DNA from: UBA4717 sp045577925
GTDB lineage: Bacteria > Bacillota > Clostridia > Oscillospirales > CAG-272
Assembly (NCBI GenBank): GCA_045577925.1
Contig: JAZNJH010000035.1
Span: 1-64,000, forward strand
DNA length: 64,000 bases
Reading direction: 5' to 3'
Shown piece by piece: positions 51,838-61,478 of this stretch (positions within the stretch are counted from its first letter, which is position 1; every line of letters begins with the position of its first letter). The notes under the pieces were generated by a model. That model had not been told where the DNA came from. It ran no database searches and saw only the letters and a program-made list of their open reading frames with translations. The position numbers and the translations under genes were made by a program.

Positions 51838-52345
51838 TCGAGAAACCTCCTCTCACCATTATGTATACTTCATCCGACTCTACCTTAAAGCCTCTGCCGT
51901 CGCCGCCGCGCGGAACGAGCAGAAGGTGGTTAGCCGCAAGCGCTTCGCCTTCTTTAAGGTCAACACCGGAAGTAAGGTCGGCAATACCTGATTCGCCTCC
52001 CGAAAGGTATGCATTTGCGCTTCCCGAACGAAGTATTATTTCGCAGGGTGTATCTGCAAGTACTATATCGCCCTTTACAAGATGCAGTACTTCATATTCG
52101 TTAGCAGGCACAACGGGCATGGGATCAGCTGAGCTCTCCTCGTCGTCATCTCTGCCGCCGTCAACAAAGCCTCCGGCATCTTCAATAGCTTCTTCTATCT
52201 TAGGCCAGAACACCTCATTTAAATAACTGAGCGAAACAAGCGGGTCATTTGTAAGATCAAAGTCGCCGCTGCCGTATACGGCATACGCGCCGACTCCTAT
52301 TATAAGTGCGCTGACAAGCGCAAGTATTATCGTTCTTGTTTTCAT
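51824..52345 (-). CDS. Uncharacterised secreted/anchored protein upstream of spoIID-like gene
   Basis: A 173-residue protein with an N-terminal signal-anchor (1-22), an Asp/Glu-rich linker (GGRDDDEESSADP) and a C-terminal beta-rich domain (CEIILRSGSANAYLSGG, EGEALAANHLLLVPRGGDGRGF). Similar unnamed proteins accompany envelope genes in Clostridia. Its overlap with the SpoIID-like gene suggests the two products act together at the cell envelope, perhaps in engulfment. Confidence 0.7.
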   Translation of the reverse strand: MKTRTIILALVSALIIGVGAYAVYGSGDFDLTNDPLVSLSYLNEVFWPKIEEAIEDAGGFVDGGRDDDEESSADPMPVVPANEYEVLHLVKGDIVLADTPCEIILRSGSANAYLSGGESGIADLTSGVDLKEGEALAANHLLLVPRGGDGRGFKVESDEVYIMVRGGFSIVAE

Positions 52346-52454
52346 GTTAGAGTTTCCTTTTCACCAAAAGAAAATAAATACACTTATATTGTATCAGAAA
52401 ATTCGACTGTTGGCAATAGTGTTTTTATGAATATTTTCTGACAGTTTTGTTAGA

Positions 52455-54665
52455 TTATTTCATTGGAGCCGGAGTTGTCGGAAGTTTTATCTTGCGAACG
52501 CTGTCGCCCTTAGGGTATTTTTTCTTGTAGTCCGTTCGTGCGTCAGCTATTTTCTTACCGCCCTTAAGGCTTGCAAGTGTAGTGCCCGATGCGCTTCTCG
52601 TGGATTTTTCAACTATGAGAGATGATTTTATAAGCATACCGCGTTTGTCATTCGTTACAAGAAGTATGTCTGGGTCTTCCTTGGGCTTTATGTGGAAAAC
52701 TCCGACGATGGGAGATGCATCCGAATACGCATTCGTCAGCTTCTTTCGGTTTGCTTTCGTTTCATATGCTTTCATGGAAACACGAACGCCCTTGCCGTTT
52801 TCAAAGATAAACGCCATCATGTCACCGTTATCATATCCTTTTATAACCGCCATGCCCGAAACGCGTTCGCTCTGGTCAAATCCAAGCTTTGCAGGGATAT
52901 AATCACCCAAGGCAGATGCCTTTGTTGTATCAAAATCGGAGATTTTTGACTTGTATACCTGAGCACGATCTGAGAAGAACAAGACTTCTGCAATGTTTTC
53001 CGTATCGTATGTTGAAAGTATTTCGTCGTCGTCCTTGAGCGCATGCTCGTCGTTACCCTGAAGCGAACGGTAGGTTATCTTCTTGAAATATCCGCCGCGG
53101 GTGAGGACAACGTGAACAGGATAATTCTCGATCTCCTCTTCTTCATTAAATACCTCTATATCCTCTGCATACACTATCTGCGTTTTTCTCGGGATAGCAT
53201 ATTTTTTCTTTATATCCTTGAGCTGCTCCGATATATAAGAGCGAAGCTTGAGCTCGTCTCCGATAATGCCTTTGAGTCGGTCGATCTCGCTTCTGAGGCT
53301 TTCAATCTCCTGTATCCTGTTTAGTATATACTCACGGTTAAGGTGTCTGAGCTTGATATCAGCTATATATTCTGCCTGCACCTCGTCTATTGAGAAGCCT
53401 TCACAGAGGTTGGGGATTACGTCCTTATCGCTTTCGGTTTCTCTGATTATTTTTATGGCTTTATCGATGTCGAGAAGTATCTGACCAAGTCCGAGAAGCA
53501 AATGAAGCTTGTCCCTGCATCTGTCAAGTTCAAACGAAAGCTCTCTCTTTACGCACTCACTTCTGAATTTTATCCATTCACGAAGTATCTCTACAACACC
53601 GACCTGTCTGGGTGAACCGTCTATTAGCACGTTGAAGTTGCAGGAGAAATTATCCTCAAGGGAGGTAAGCTTGAAAAGCTTTGCCATAAGCTTGTCCGGA
53701 TCTGTTCCGCGTCTGAGGTCTATCGTGAGCTTAAAGCCGTTCAAGTCGATTTCATCGCGAACGTCGGTTATTTCTTTTATTTTACCGCTCTTTATAAGAT
53801 CGGCTATAGTGTTCATTATCTGCTCTATTGACGTTGAATAGGGTATCTGCGTTACGTCTATGCAGTTTTGCGCTTTGTCATAAGAATAGCGCGCACGAAG
53901 CTTAACCGGTCCGCGTCCCGTTTCATAAACGTTTTTCATCGCTTCTCTGTCGTATATAAGAAGCGCGCCGCCTGCAAAATCGGGAGCCTTTATTATATCA
54001 AGCATTTTTTCGGTTGTTGTGTTAGGGCTCTTTAAAAGCTGTATAGCGCCGTCGCATACCTCGCCCAGGTTAAATGAGCATATGTTACTTGCAAGACCGA
54101 CGGCTATTCCGAGATTAGGCGAAACGAGGATGTTTGGGAAAGACGTTGGCAAAAGCGTCGGCTCGAGCATTGTAGAGTCATAGTTATCTATGAGATCAAC
54201 AGCATTTTTATCAATACCGCCGAAAAGCTCTGATGCAAACGGGTCAAGCTTGACCTCGGTATAACGCGATGCGGCATATGCCATATCACGGCTGTACTGC
54301 TTACCGAAGCTTCCCTTTGAATCTATAAACGGATGAAGAAGCGTTTCATTTCCGCGCGTGAGGCGTACGAGTGTTTCATATATTGCCGCATCGCCGTGCG
54401 GATTAAGTTTCATTGTTGAACCTACTACGTTGGTACTTTTTGTACGAGCGCCTGTAAGAAGCCCCATTTTATACATAGTATAAAGAAGCTTACGATGCGA
54501 CGGCTTGAAGCCGTCAATTTCAGGTATGGCACGGTCACGTATTACATACATTGCATACGGCATGAAGTTTTTAACGATAGTATCGGTAATAAACTGATTA
54601 GTTACCTCTGCCACCTTGCCGCTTGCTATGTGTGCCGGTTGTGCTTTTTTTCTTTGTTTAGCCAT
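52455..54665 (-). CDS. Type IIA topoisomerase subunit A (ParC/GyrA type)
   Basis: A 736-residue breakage-reunion subunit. RDRAIPEIDGFKPSHRKLLYTMY, the catalytic ASRYTE with Tyr135, and NPHGDAAIYETLVRLT are present; the C-terminal beta-pinwheel (about 500-720) is degenerate and no GyrA box is evident. This agrees with a topoisomerase IV-like ParC. The B subunit (ParE/GyrB), usually adjacent, is not in the window. Confidence 0.9.
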   Translation of the reverse strand: MAKQRKKAQPAHIASGKVAEVTNQFITDTIVKNFMPYAMYVIRDRAIPEIDGFKPSHRKLLYTMYKMGLLTGARTKSTNVVGSTMKLNPHGDAAIYETLVRLTRGNETLLHPFIDSKGSFGKQYSRDMAYAASRYTEVKLDPFASELFGGIDKNAVDLIDNYDSTMLEPTLLPTSFPNILVSPNLGIAVGLASNICSFNLGEVCDGAIQLLKSPNTTTEKMLDIIKAPDFAGGALLIYDREAMKNVYETGRGPVKLRARYSYDKAQNCIDVTQIPYSTSIEQIMNTIADLIKSGKIKEITDVRDEIDLNGFKLTIDLRRGTDPDKLMAKLFKLTSLEDNFSCNFNVLIDGSPRQVGVVEILREWIKFRSECVKRELSFELDRCRDKLHLLLGLGQILLDIDKAIKIIRETESDKDVIPNLCEGFSIDEVQAEYIADIKLRHLNREYILNRIQEIESLRSEIDRLKGIIGDELKLRSYISEQLKDIKKKYAIPRKTQIVYAEDIEVFNEEEEIENYPVHVVLTRGGYFKKITYRSLQGNDEHALKDDDEILSTYDTENIAEVLFFSDRAQVYKSKISDFDTTKASALGDYIPAKLGFDQSERVSGMAVIKGYDNGDMMAFIFENGKGVRVSMKAYETKANRKKLTNAYSDASPIVGVFHIKPKEDPDILLVTNDKRGMLIKSSLIVEKSTRSASGTTLASLKGGKKIADARTDYKKKYPKGDSVRKIKLPTTPAPMK

Positions 54666-54710
54666 TTAGTGGACCTGTGCCTTTCTGTAATTTATGTTAT
54701 AATGTGCGCT

Positions 54711-55763
54711 TCAGTGTGATATTACCTTATATCCTGCCGCCTTTATTATGCGGTTATAAAGTGCAAGCGATATTCCCTCTATTGAAGGTAGCCGCGAGTA
54801 TATCTTCTCAAAATCGTGTTTATCGCACTCGCGAAGCAGCGAAAAAAGCCTTGCCGCGTGCGACTTAATATCATCAGAGTTGCCCAGCGAAAGTATGTTA
54901 TCTCTGCCGAGACCTGCTTTTATTAGTGCCTGTCTGTCCTCGTCATATGCTATAACTGCAATTTTTTCTTTATCTTTAATAGACGTTATAAATCCAAAAA
55001 AGTCTTCATCGCTTCCGTCAAACAGCTCAAGCGGCGACTTCGGAGCATAATGACGGTACATCATTCCGGGAGCAAGCGGTCTTTCTCCCTCTGAGAGCTT
55101 TTGTGTTACCGCCTTGTCCACTTTAACTTCGCCGAAAAGAGCGCCGAGCTGTTCAAGCGTAACTCCGCCCGGTCTGAGAAGCGTAGGGTATTCTCCGTCA
55201 AGCTTTACAATAGTGGACTCAAGGCCGATTTCAACCTGTCCGCCGTCTATTATCATATCGATCTTAGAATCAAGGTCTTCGATAACGTGGGCAGCGCACG
55301 TTGGACTTGGTCTGCCCGACGTGTTGGCGCTCGGTGCGGCTATCGGTACGCCTGAAAGCTCAATTAGTCTGTGTGCAATCGAATGCGACGGCACGCGAAC
55401 TGCAACGCTGTCAAGTCCGCCCGTAACGCTCATGGGTATATTGTCGCGTTTTTTCAGTATTGCCGTAACAGGACCGGGCATAAAAGCGTCGGACAAGAGC
55501 GCATATTTATCGTTTACATATGCATATTTGTCTGCATCAAGTGCAGATGCAAGGTGAATTATAAGCGGATTGTTGCTTGGTCTGCCTTTTGCAAAGTATA
55601 TTTTCTCAGCTGCATCAGAGTCAAGTGCGTTTGCGCCAAGTCCGTACACGGTTTCGGTAGGAAATGCAACAAGTCCGCCCGATTTTATTATTTCTGCAGC
55701 ATGGGCAAGTATTTTTTCATTTTCTAAAGCGTTATTGCCTATGCGTGCTATTTCGGTTTTCAT
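54711..55763 (-). CDS. tsaC: L-threonylcarbamoyladenylate synthase
   Basis: A 350-residue Sua5-type enzyme: YrdC domain (about 1-205; VAFPTETVYGLGANALD, KGRPSNNPLI, PSANTSGRPSPT) plus C-terminal Sua5 domain with RHYAPKSPLELF. It makes threonylcarbamoyl-AMP from threonine, bicarbonate and ATP, the first step to t6A37 in tRNA. TsaB and TsaE are encoded at 61.9-63.1 kb; TsaD is not in the window. Confidence 0.94.
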   Translation of the reverse strand: MKTEIARIGNNALENEKILAHAAEIIKSGGLVAFPTETVYGLGANALDSDAAEKIYFAKGRPSNNPLIIHLASALDADKYAYVNDKYALLSDAFMPGPVTAILKKRDNIPMSVTGGLDSVAVRVPSHSIAHRLIELSGVPIAAPSANTSGRPSPTCAAHVIEDLDSKIDMIIDGGQVEIGLESTIVKLDGEYPTLLRPGGVTLEQLGALFGEVKVDKAVTQKLSEGERPLAPGMMYRHYAPKSPLELFDGSDEDFFGFITSIKDKEKIAVIAYDEDRQALIKAGLGRDNILSLGNSDDIKSHAARLFSLLRECDKHDFEKIYSRLPSIEGISLALYNRIIKAAGYKVISH

Positions 55764-55809
55764 TGATGCTTCTCCTTTTAAGATATTGTAGTAGGACTAA
55801 ATTGTGTCT

Positions 55810-56197
55810 GTTGAAATCGTTAGTCGGTGGAATGGCGTCACTTTCTCCTCGCAGAGAAAGTAACCAAAGATGCGTATAAGGGGAAGGCTGTTTGCCTTGC
55901 CCTGTTTTCGTCAATACGCTTAAAGCTTTATTAGACTTTATCATCTACACCCGTAGCTGTTGCTTTATTACACCGACGGAGGCAAATCCGCTGATTCTCC
56001 CCCCTTATATATCCCCCTCTTGACGTTCGTTCATATCTGTATTTCTTTGCCTTGTGGTCGTAAAGCTTCTCTATTGTAACCTTTAGAGGGGGTCTGAACA
56101 GTTTGTTTTATTAAACTAATTGCCTGCAGGGAGTCCGCTTCTTGTAGAAATTTAAGCAGACATTGGTGTACGGGTCGAGATTATAAATTTGCTCAAA
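55810..56197 (-). mobile_element. Non-coding repeat element, copy E2 (inverted)
   Basis: The reverse complement of this interval aligns end to end with 43825-44196. Conserved blocks in order: TCGACCCGTACAC, TTAAATTTCTACAAGAA-type, AACTGTTCAGAC, ACGTTCGTT/AACGAACGTC, AGAGGGGGA, TACGGGTG, GGTTACTTTC and TAACGATTT. It fills the gap between tsaC and prfA and touches the prfA stop codon. No ORF is convincing. The second terminal repeat seen in E1 is absent. Confidence 0.7.
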
Positions 56198-56198
56198 T

Positions 56199-57293
56199 TT
56201 AAAGCGCTGTATGGCTGTCCGGCCCACCGGACCCTTTGAGTTTTTCGGCTGTGTCGGCACTGATGAGAGCTTCTATCATCTCGTCTATGTCGCCGTTTAT
56301 AAAAGTTTCTATTGAATGGAGAGTCAGGCCTATTCTGTGATCGCTTACTCTTCCCTGCGGAAAATTGTAGGTACGTATACGTTCGCTTCGATCTCCCGTA
56401 CCGACCTGACTTTTTCTCTCGCCTGCTATCTTCTCGTCGCGCTCACGAAGCTTCATGTCATAAAGACGTGTGCGCAATATTTTCATCGCCTTATCGCGGT
56501 TTTTATGCTGACTTCTCTCGTCCTGACATTCAACAACCATGCCCGTCGGCTTATGGATAATTCTTATCGCAGACTCAGTTTTATTTACGTGCTGACCGCC
56601 AGCACCGCTTGACTTGCAGGTTTCGATTTCAAGGTCCGCGGGGTTTATTTCGACTTCAACGTCCTCCGCCTCAGGCAAAACGGCAACTGTTGCAGTTGAC
56701 GTGTGTATTCTTCCCGATGATTCCGTTTCGGGAACACGCTGGACTCGGTGAACACCGCTTTCGAACTTAAGCTTTGAATATGCACCCTCTCCGGAAAGTG
56801 AAAATGATATTTCCTTAAAGCCGCCAAGTCCCGTTTCATTAACAGACAAAAGCTCGGCTTTAAGCCCCGACTTCTGCGCATACATCGTATACATACGGTA
56901 AAGCACTGATGCAAATAACGCCGCTTCTTCCCCTCCTGCTCCCGCACGTATTTCAACGATAACGTTTTTATCATCGTTCGGGTCTCTTGGCAGAAGAAGT
57001 ATTTTAAGCTCTTCCAGAATTTCAGCAAGCCTGTCCTTGAGATAATAATACTCCTCGCTTGCAAGCTCACGCATTTCAGCATCCGCGTCTTTATCATCAG
57101 CAAGCTCTTTTGCTCCGAGCATATCACTTTCGCATTTAAGATACTCGGTGTATTTTTCAACAACGGGTGTAAGCTGCTTATGCTCACGCATCAGCGCGGT
57201 ATATTTTTCATTGTTACTTATAATTTCGGGGTTTGCGATATCGTCAGATATCAAGTCAAAGCGCGCCTTTACCTCTTTTAATTTTTCAAGCAT
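56199..57293 (-). CDS. prfA: Peptide chain release factor 1
   Basis: A 364-residue class I release factor. The tripeptide anticodon is Pro188-Glu-Thr190 (RVPETESSGR), as in several Firmicutes RF1 proteins, and the peptidyl-tRNA hydrolysis loop is SGAGGQHVNKTES with Gly232-Gly233-Gln234. It ends translation at UAA and UAG. It overlaps no neighbour; the metal permease precedes it by 15 bp. Confidence 0.97.
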   Translation of the reverse strand: MLEKLKEVKARFDLISDDIANPEIISNNEKYTALMREHKQLTPVVEKYTEYLKCESDMLGAKELADDKDADAEMRELASEEYYYLKDRLAEILEELKILLLPRDPNDDKNVIVEIRAGAGGEEAALFASVLYRMYTMYAQKSGLKAELLSVNETGLGGFKEISFSLSGEGAYSKLKFESGVHRVQRVPETESSGRIHTSTATVAVLPEAEDVEVEINPADLEIETCKSSGAGGQHVNKTESAIRIIHKPTGMVVECQDERSQHKNRDKAMKILRTRLYDMKLRERDEKIAGERKSQVGTGDRSERIRTYNFPQGRVSDHRIGLTLHSIETFINGDIDEMIEALISADTAEKLKGSGGPDSHTAL

Positions 57294-57308
57294 TATTTTC
57301 TCCGCAAA

Positions 57309-58256
57309 TTATGCAAAAATTGATATGATAAGTCCTGCAATCGAGCCAAACAGCCACAGATATACCGTAATAAAAAGGCTGTTTTTAAAGCTTCTTCCCG
57401 ATTTAAGCAGTACCGCAATTCCGGCTCCCGCTCCCGCACACAGTCCTGCAACAAGAGCGCCGAATGAGATTACTCCTTCGAGAAACAATCCTGTGAGAAG
57501 TACACTGACAGCACAGCTCGGAACAAGCCCGATAAGCGCAGTTATAAAGGGCTGAAAGTACCTTGCAGACTCCATTATACCCTCAATCGTATCTTCGCCA
57601 ACCAGCGAAACTATACTATGGAATATAAACACAGTTACAACTATAAAAAGCGCCGTTGTAAGCGTACGTTTGATCGAATTTTTAAATATTCCCTCATTTG
57701 AATCGCAGAATTCACAGTGGTGGTGCTCTCCTGCCGCATGTACGTGTTCATGGTTATGGTGATGAGAGTGACCGTGAGCATGGTGATGCTCTTTTTCTTT
57801 ATGTGAAACAAGCTTAATTATAGCATTAAGCATATATCCCGCTATAATGGCACAAACAAGCTTGATTATAAGCAAAGGTAAAAAGAAGCGCGCCGATTCG
57901 GGTATAGATAAAAGTATCGGCAGTGCCTCGTCAGAAGTAGCGATAAAAACAGCAACAAGCGTTCCTGCGCCGATAAGCTTCTCTGAATAGAGATTAGCCG
58001 CAGCAACAGAAAATCCGCATTCGGGGAAAAGGCCGAGAATTGCTCCGCCGACTACTCCGACTCGGTTGCTTCCAAGAGCTTTTCTTAATTTGTCTGCCGC
58101 CTTATGTTCTACTATCTCTATTACAAGATAGGCTAAAAATAAAATAGGCAGCATTCTTATGCTGTGAAGTAGCGTATCGCTTATTATGTGAACAATATCA
58201 AAGCCGCTGTGTTCATGAACGTGCGCGGCCTGAAGCAGCAAGTTTGCTATGGACAT
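57309..58256 (-). CDS. Putative metal permease (ArsP_2 / manganese-type) with His-rich loop
   Basis: A 315-residue protein with about eight to ten membrane segments. GLFPECGFSVAAANLYSEK and IGLVPSCAVSVLLTGLF are the two internally repeated signatures of the putative manganese/heavy-metal permease family. The central cytoplasmic loop (about 150-185) is very histidine-rich and ends with HCEFCDSNEG, adding two Cys: a clear metal-binding element. Direction and metal are not settled for the family. Confidence 0.82.
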   Translation of the reverse strand: MSIANLLLQAAHVHEHSGFDIVHIISDTLLHSIRMLPILFLAYLVIEIVEHKAADKLRKALGSNRVGVVGGAILGLFPECGFSVAAANLYSEKLIGAGTLVAVFIATSDEALPILLSIPESARFFLPLLIIKLVCAIIAGYMLNAIIKLVSHKEKEHHHAHGHSHHHNHEHVHAAGEHHHCEFCDSNEGIFKNSIKRTLTTALFIVVTVFIFHSIVSLVGEDTIEGIMESARYFQPFITALIGLVPSCAVSVLLTGLFLEGVISFGALVAGLCAGAGAGIAVLLKSGRSFKNSLFITVYLWLFGSIAGLIISIFA

Positions 58257-58308
58257 ATTTTCTCCAATTTTATTTTATAGTATCCTTGTTTTATAACTTT
58301 GCAAAAAC

Positions 58309-58358
58309 GCCTGATGAGGAGATCGGTTTTTATTTAAAACGGTCTCCTCATCTGTTTT
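58309..58358. terminator. Bidirectional terminator behind galM
   Basis: CTGATGAGGAGA and TCTCCTCATC form a long stem with inner AAAAC/GTTTT pairing, flanked by T runs on both sides. Confidence 0.85.
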
Positions 58359-58378
58359 TTGCTTTTAAAGTCCGGATT

Positions 58379-59443
58379 TTACTTTACTGAAAAAGCGTAA
58401 ATTGTTGTATAGTCGTACTTTTCGCCGGGTCTGAGTACGGTCGATTCAAATTCAGGGTGATTCGGGCAGTCGGGTGCGTGCTGAGTTTCAAGGCAGAATG
58501 CTCCTCTGTGCATCTGCTTTGCTCCGCCCTTGAAGGGATATTTATCCTTCATAAAGTTACCTGCGTAGAACTGTACGCCGGGTTGGTTTGTAGAAACGCT
58601 CATAACGATTCCCGTTTCTTCTGCATATACCTCTGCAACCTTCTTCACTGTGCCGTCGGGCTTCAGGATATAGTTGTGATCATAACCGCCGCCGAGCTTT
58701 ATCTGAGCATCGCTTGTATCACCAATTCCCTCGCCAATCTTTCTCGGTGTTCTGAAATCAAAGGGAGTACCTGCTACCGCGTACTTGTTGCCCGTGGGAA
58801 GAAGTGTGCCGTCAACCTCGGTTATATAGTCGGAATCTATCATCATATAATGAGTTTCGTTTGTACCGAATCCGTATCCGCAGAGATTGAAATATGCGTG
58901 GTTTGTAAGGTTTACTACCGTGTCTGCATCTGTTGTTGCTTCATAGCGGATAGTAAGAGCGCTGTTTTCATCAAAGGTGTAGGTTACTTTCACTGTAAGC
59001 TCGCCGGGGAATCCTTCGTCGCCGTCGGGGCTTACGTGCGTAAGCTCAAGACCTGCCTTATCTGCTTCAATGAAAGGTACTGCAGCCCATATCTTTTTGT
59101 CAAAGCCGACAAGTCCGCCGTGAAGAGTTGCAACGCCGTTGTTATTCTTTGCAAGAGTATATTCTTTGCCGTTAAGTGTGAAGCTGCCGCCTCCGATACG
59201 GTTACCATATCTTCCGATAAGTGCGCCGAAGTATGCGCCGGCATTTACGTGATAACCCTCGAGGTCGTCAAAACCGCAGATAACGTCGCAGAGCTTGCCG
59301 TCGCAGTCATGTACACAAAGCTTGTTTATAATACCGCCATACGTGAGTATTGTTGCCGATGCGCCCTTTTCGTTTTTAAAGGTATATGCATAAACTTCCT
59401 CACCTGTGGGAAGCTTTCCAAATAAATTTTTTTCGAAAGTCAT
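58379..59443 (-). CDS. galM: Galactose mutarotase (aldose 1-epimerase)
   Basis: The start at 59443 (354 residues) has AAAGGAA upstream; the longer frame to 59470 overlaps the galE stop. Catalytic His lies in LTNHAYFNLCG and catalytic Glu in FCLETQHAPDCPNHPEF, with RYGNRIGGGSF as substrate loop. It interconverts alpha and beta hexoses. It follows galE in an apparent operon with the nucleotidyltransferase. Confidence 0.94.
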   Translation of the reverse strand: MTFEKNLFGKLPTGEEVYAYTFKNEKGASATILTYGGIINKLCVHDCDGKLCDVICGFDDLEGYHVNAGAYFGALIGRYGNRIGGGSFTLNGKEYTLAKNNNGVATLHGGLVGFDKKIWAAVPFIEADKAGLELTHVSPDGDEGFPGELTVKVTYTFDENSALTIRYEATTDADTVVNLTNHAYFNLCGYGFGTNETHYMMIDSDYITEVDGTLLPTGNKYAVAGTPFDFRTPRKIGEGIGDTSDAQIKLGGGYDHNYILKPDGTVKKVAEVYAEETGIVMSVSTNQPGVQFYAGNFMKDKYPFKGGAKQMHRGAFCLETQHAPDCPNHPEFESTVLRPGEKYDYTTIYAFSVK

Positions 59444-59460
59444 GATTATGTATTCCTTTC

Positions 59461-60480
59461 TTATTTGCACTCATCAAATCCGTTGGGATTCTTAGCCTGC
59501 CAGTTTGCACTGTCGCGGCACATTTCTTCAATACCGCGCTTAGCGCTCCAGCCAAGCTCCTTGTACGCCTTTGCAGGATCTGCATAGCACTCATCTATGT
59601 CACCGGGGCGGCGGGGAGCTATCTTGTAGTTAACTTTAAGGCCGGTTGCCTTTTCGTATGCTTTTACAATATCAAGAACGGAATATCCGTTGCCCGTACC
59701 TACGTTGTAGTAATCTATGCCCTCAAGCGTCTGAAGCTTATCAAGCGCCTTGAGATGAGCGTCCGCAAGGTCAACAACGTGAATATAGTCACGGACACCT
59801 GTGCCGTCGTGAGTATTATAGTCGTCACCAAACACACTCAGGCACTCACGCTTACCGATAGCAACCTGAGCAACGTACGGAAGCAGGTTGTTCGGGATAC
59901 CGCAGGGGTCCTCACCGATAAGTCCGCTTTCGTGCGCTCCAATAGGATTGAAGTAACGAAGGATTGCAACGCTCCAGTCCTTATCTGCAACGCAGAGATC
60001 CTTGAGTATGCGCTCGATCATAAGCTTTGTTTCGCCATAGGGGTTTGTTGTTGAAAGGGGGAAATTCTCTCTTATCGGCACGCTTTCGGGCTTGCCGTAA
60101 ACTGTTGCCGATGACGAGAATACGATCTTCTTTGCGTTGTACTTTGTCATAAGCTCGCAAAGATTTAAAGTAGACGCAAGATTGTTGTGATAGTAAAGAA
60201 GCGGCTTTTCAACGCTCTCGCCTACCGCCTTGAGTCCTGCGAAATGGATTGCGGATTCAATATTGTTTTCCTTGAAAACCTTTTCGCAGGCTTCCTTATC
60301 AAGAAGGTCTGCTTCGTAAAATTTGAAATCCTTTCCTGTGATCTGTCTTATTCTGTCGAGAACAACAGGCTTTGAATTGCAGAAATTATCAAGAATAACG
60401 ATCTCGCGGCCGTCGTTTAAGAGCTGAACTGCTGTATGTGAGCCTATAAAGCCTGCACCGCCTGTAACAAGTATTGCCAT
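59461..60480 (-). CDS. galE: UDP-glucose 4-epimerase
   Basis: A 339-residue short-chain dehydrogenase-type epimerase. NAD+-binding GGAGFIG (7-13), catalytic Ser124 and Tyr148-x-x-x-Lys152 are all in place, and RYFNPIGAHESGLIGEDP is the GalE signature. It converts UDP-galactose to UDP-glucose. Upstream lies a UTP-sugar nucleotidyltransferase, downstream galM. Confidence 0.96.
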   Translation of the reverse strand: MAILVTGGAGFIGSHTAVQLLNDGREIVILDNFCNSKPVVLDRIRQITGKDFKFYEADLLDKEACEKVFKENNIESAIHFAGLKAVGESVEKPLLYYHNNLASTLNLCELMTKYNAKKIVFSSSATVYGKPESVPIRENFPLSTTNPYGETKLMIERILKDLCVADKDWSVAILRYFNPIGAHESGLIGEDPCGIPNNLLPYVAQVAIGKRECLSVFGDDYNTHDGTGVRDYIHVVDLADAHLKALDKLQTLEGIDYYNVGTGNGYSVLDIVKAYEKATGLKVNYKIAPRRPGDIDECYADPAKAYKELGWSAKRGIEEMCRDSANWQAKNPNGFDECK

Positions 60481-60516
60481 TGTAGTACCTCCTGCCCCGC
60501 GGGGCTTAATTATATC

Positions 60517-61428
60517 TTATTTCCAGAGTCCGTCGGGGTAGTCGCCCTTCTTGACTGATTCTTTTATAAACGCCTCAAGTACGGGCTTGTCATCGTGATA
60601 TGTAACACCGTACCACTTTGCATCTGTTTCAAGCACACGTGCGTCGCATTTGTTATCTTCTATCGCCTTCGCAACAACGAAAGGAAGGAAAAATTCGCCC
60701 TTCATGGGATCCTGCTTACCTGCCTCTATTTCGTCAAGGAATATATCAAAGTCACTTGCAAGCATATCGAATATTTCGGGAGAAAAGCCCCAGAAATTCA
60801 TCGAAACGATGCTTCTGCGGTCAAGGTCATACCACTTGTCATCCTCACAGTACTGAACAACGCCGTCATTTTCCATTATCTTTGTGCGCTCGCATACGTG
60901 AGTAAGCAAGCCGTCCTTGCATTCGCAAACGCCTCTGGCAACTGAACCGTTTTCGGTAATGGTATTTTCAAGTACGTATCCTACCATTGCAAAGTGAGCC
61001 TTGTCTTCATCTACTTTAGCAGTCTTTAAGAATTCAGCAAGGCGTGCATAAGCATCTGCACCGTAAAAGTCGTCAGCATTAACAACGATGAAGTTTTCCT
61101 TCACTATACCGCGGCAGCAAAGAATTGCGTGTCCTGTTCCCCAGGGCTTAACGCGTCCCTCGGGTACGCTTCTGCCCGCAGGAAGAGCCTCCATATCCTG
61201 GAATACGTAATCTACCTTAATGCTGTTTTCAATTCTGCTTCCAACGGTTTCCTTGAAGATCTCATAGTTTTCACGCTTGATAATGAAAACCACCTTGTCA
61301 ACACCGGCTCTTATCGCATCAAATATGGAAAAGTCTACGATAAATTCACCGTGGGGTGTAACAGGGTCTATCTGCTTAAGTCCGCCGTATCTGCTGCCCA
61401 TTCCGGCAGCCATAATAACAAGTGTCAT
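60517..61428 (-). CDS. NTP-transferase-family sugar nucleotidyltransferase
   Basis: A 303-residue protein. The N-terminal MAAGMGSRYGGLKQ is a nucleotide-binding loop of the NTP-transferase family, with GTGHAILCCRG and NADDFYG metal-binding stretches. Placed before galE and galM, it could make UDP-glucose or another UDP-sugar, but it differs from GalU in several motifs, so the substrate is open. Confidence 0.8.
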   Translation of the reverse strand: MTLVIMAAGMGSRYGGLKQIDPVTPHGEFIVDFSIFDAIRAGVDKVVFIIKRENYEIFKETVGSRIENSIKVDYVFQDMEALPAGRSVPEGRVKPWGTGHAILCCRGIVKENFIVVNADDFYGADAYARLAEFLKTAKVDEDKAHFAMVGYVLENTITENGSVARGVCECKDGLLTHVCERTKIMENDGVVQYCEDDKWYDLDRRSIVSMNFWGFSPEIFDMLASDFDIFLDEIEAGKQDPMKGEFFLPFVVAKAIEDNKCDARVLETDAKWYGVTYHDDKPVLEAFIKESVKKGDYPDGLWK

Positions 61429-61478
61429 AATTATTCCTCCGCTTTACTGTGTTATTATAATTTATAAAATAAAAGCTT

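Noticed and set aside
55871..56150. Group II intron or retron RNA in the tsaC-prfA gap
   Set aside because: No reverse transcriptase gene and no domain V-like hairpin were found; the interval is better described as a copy of the repeat element.
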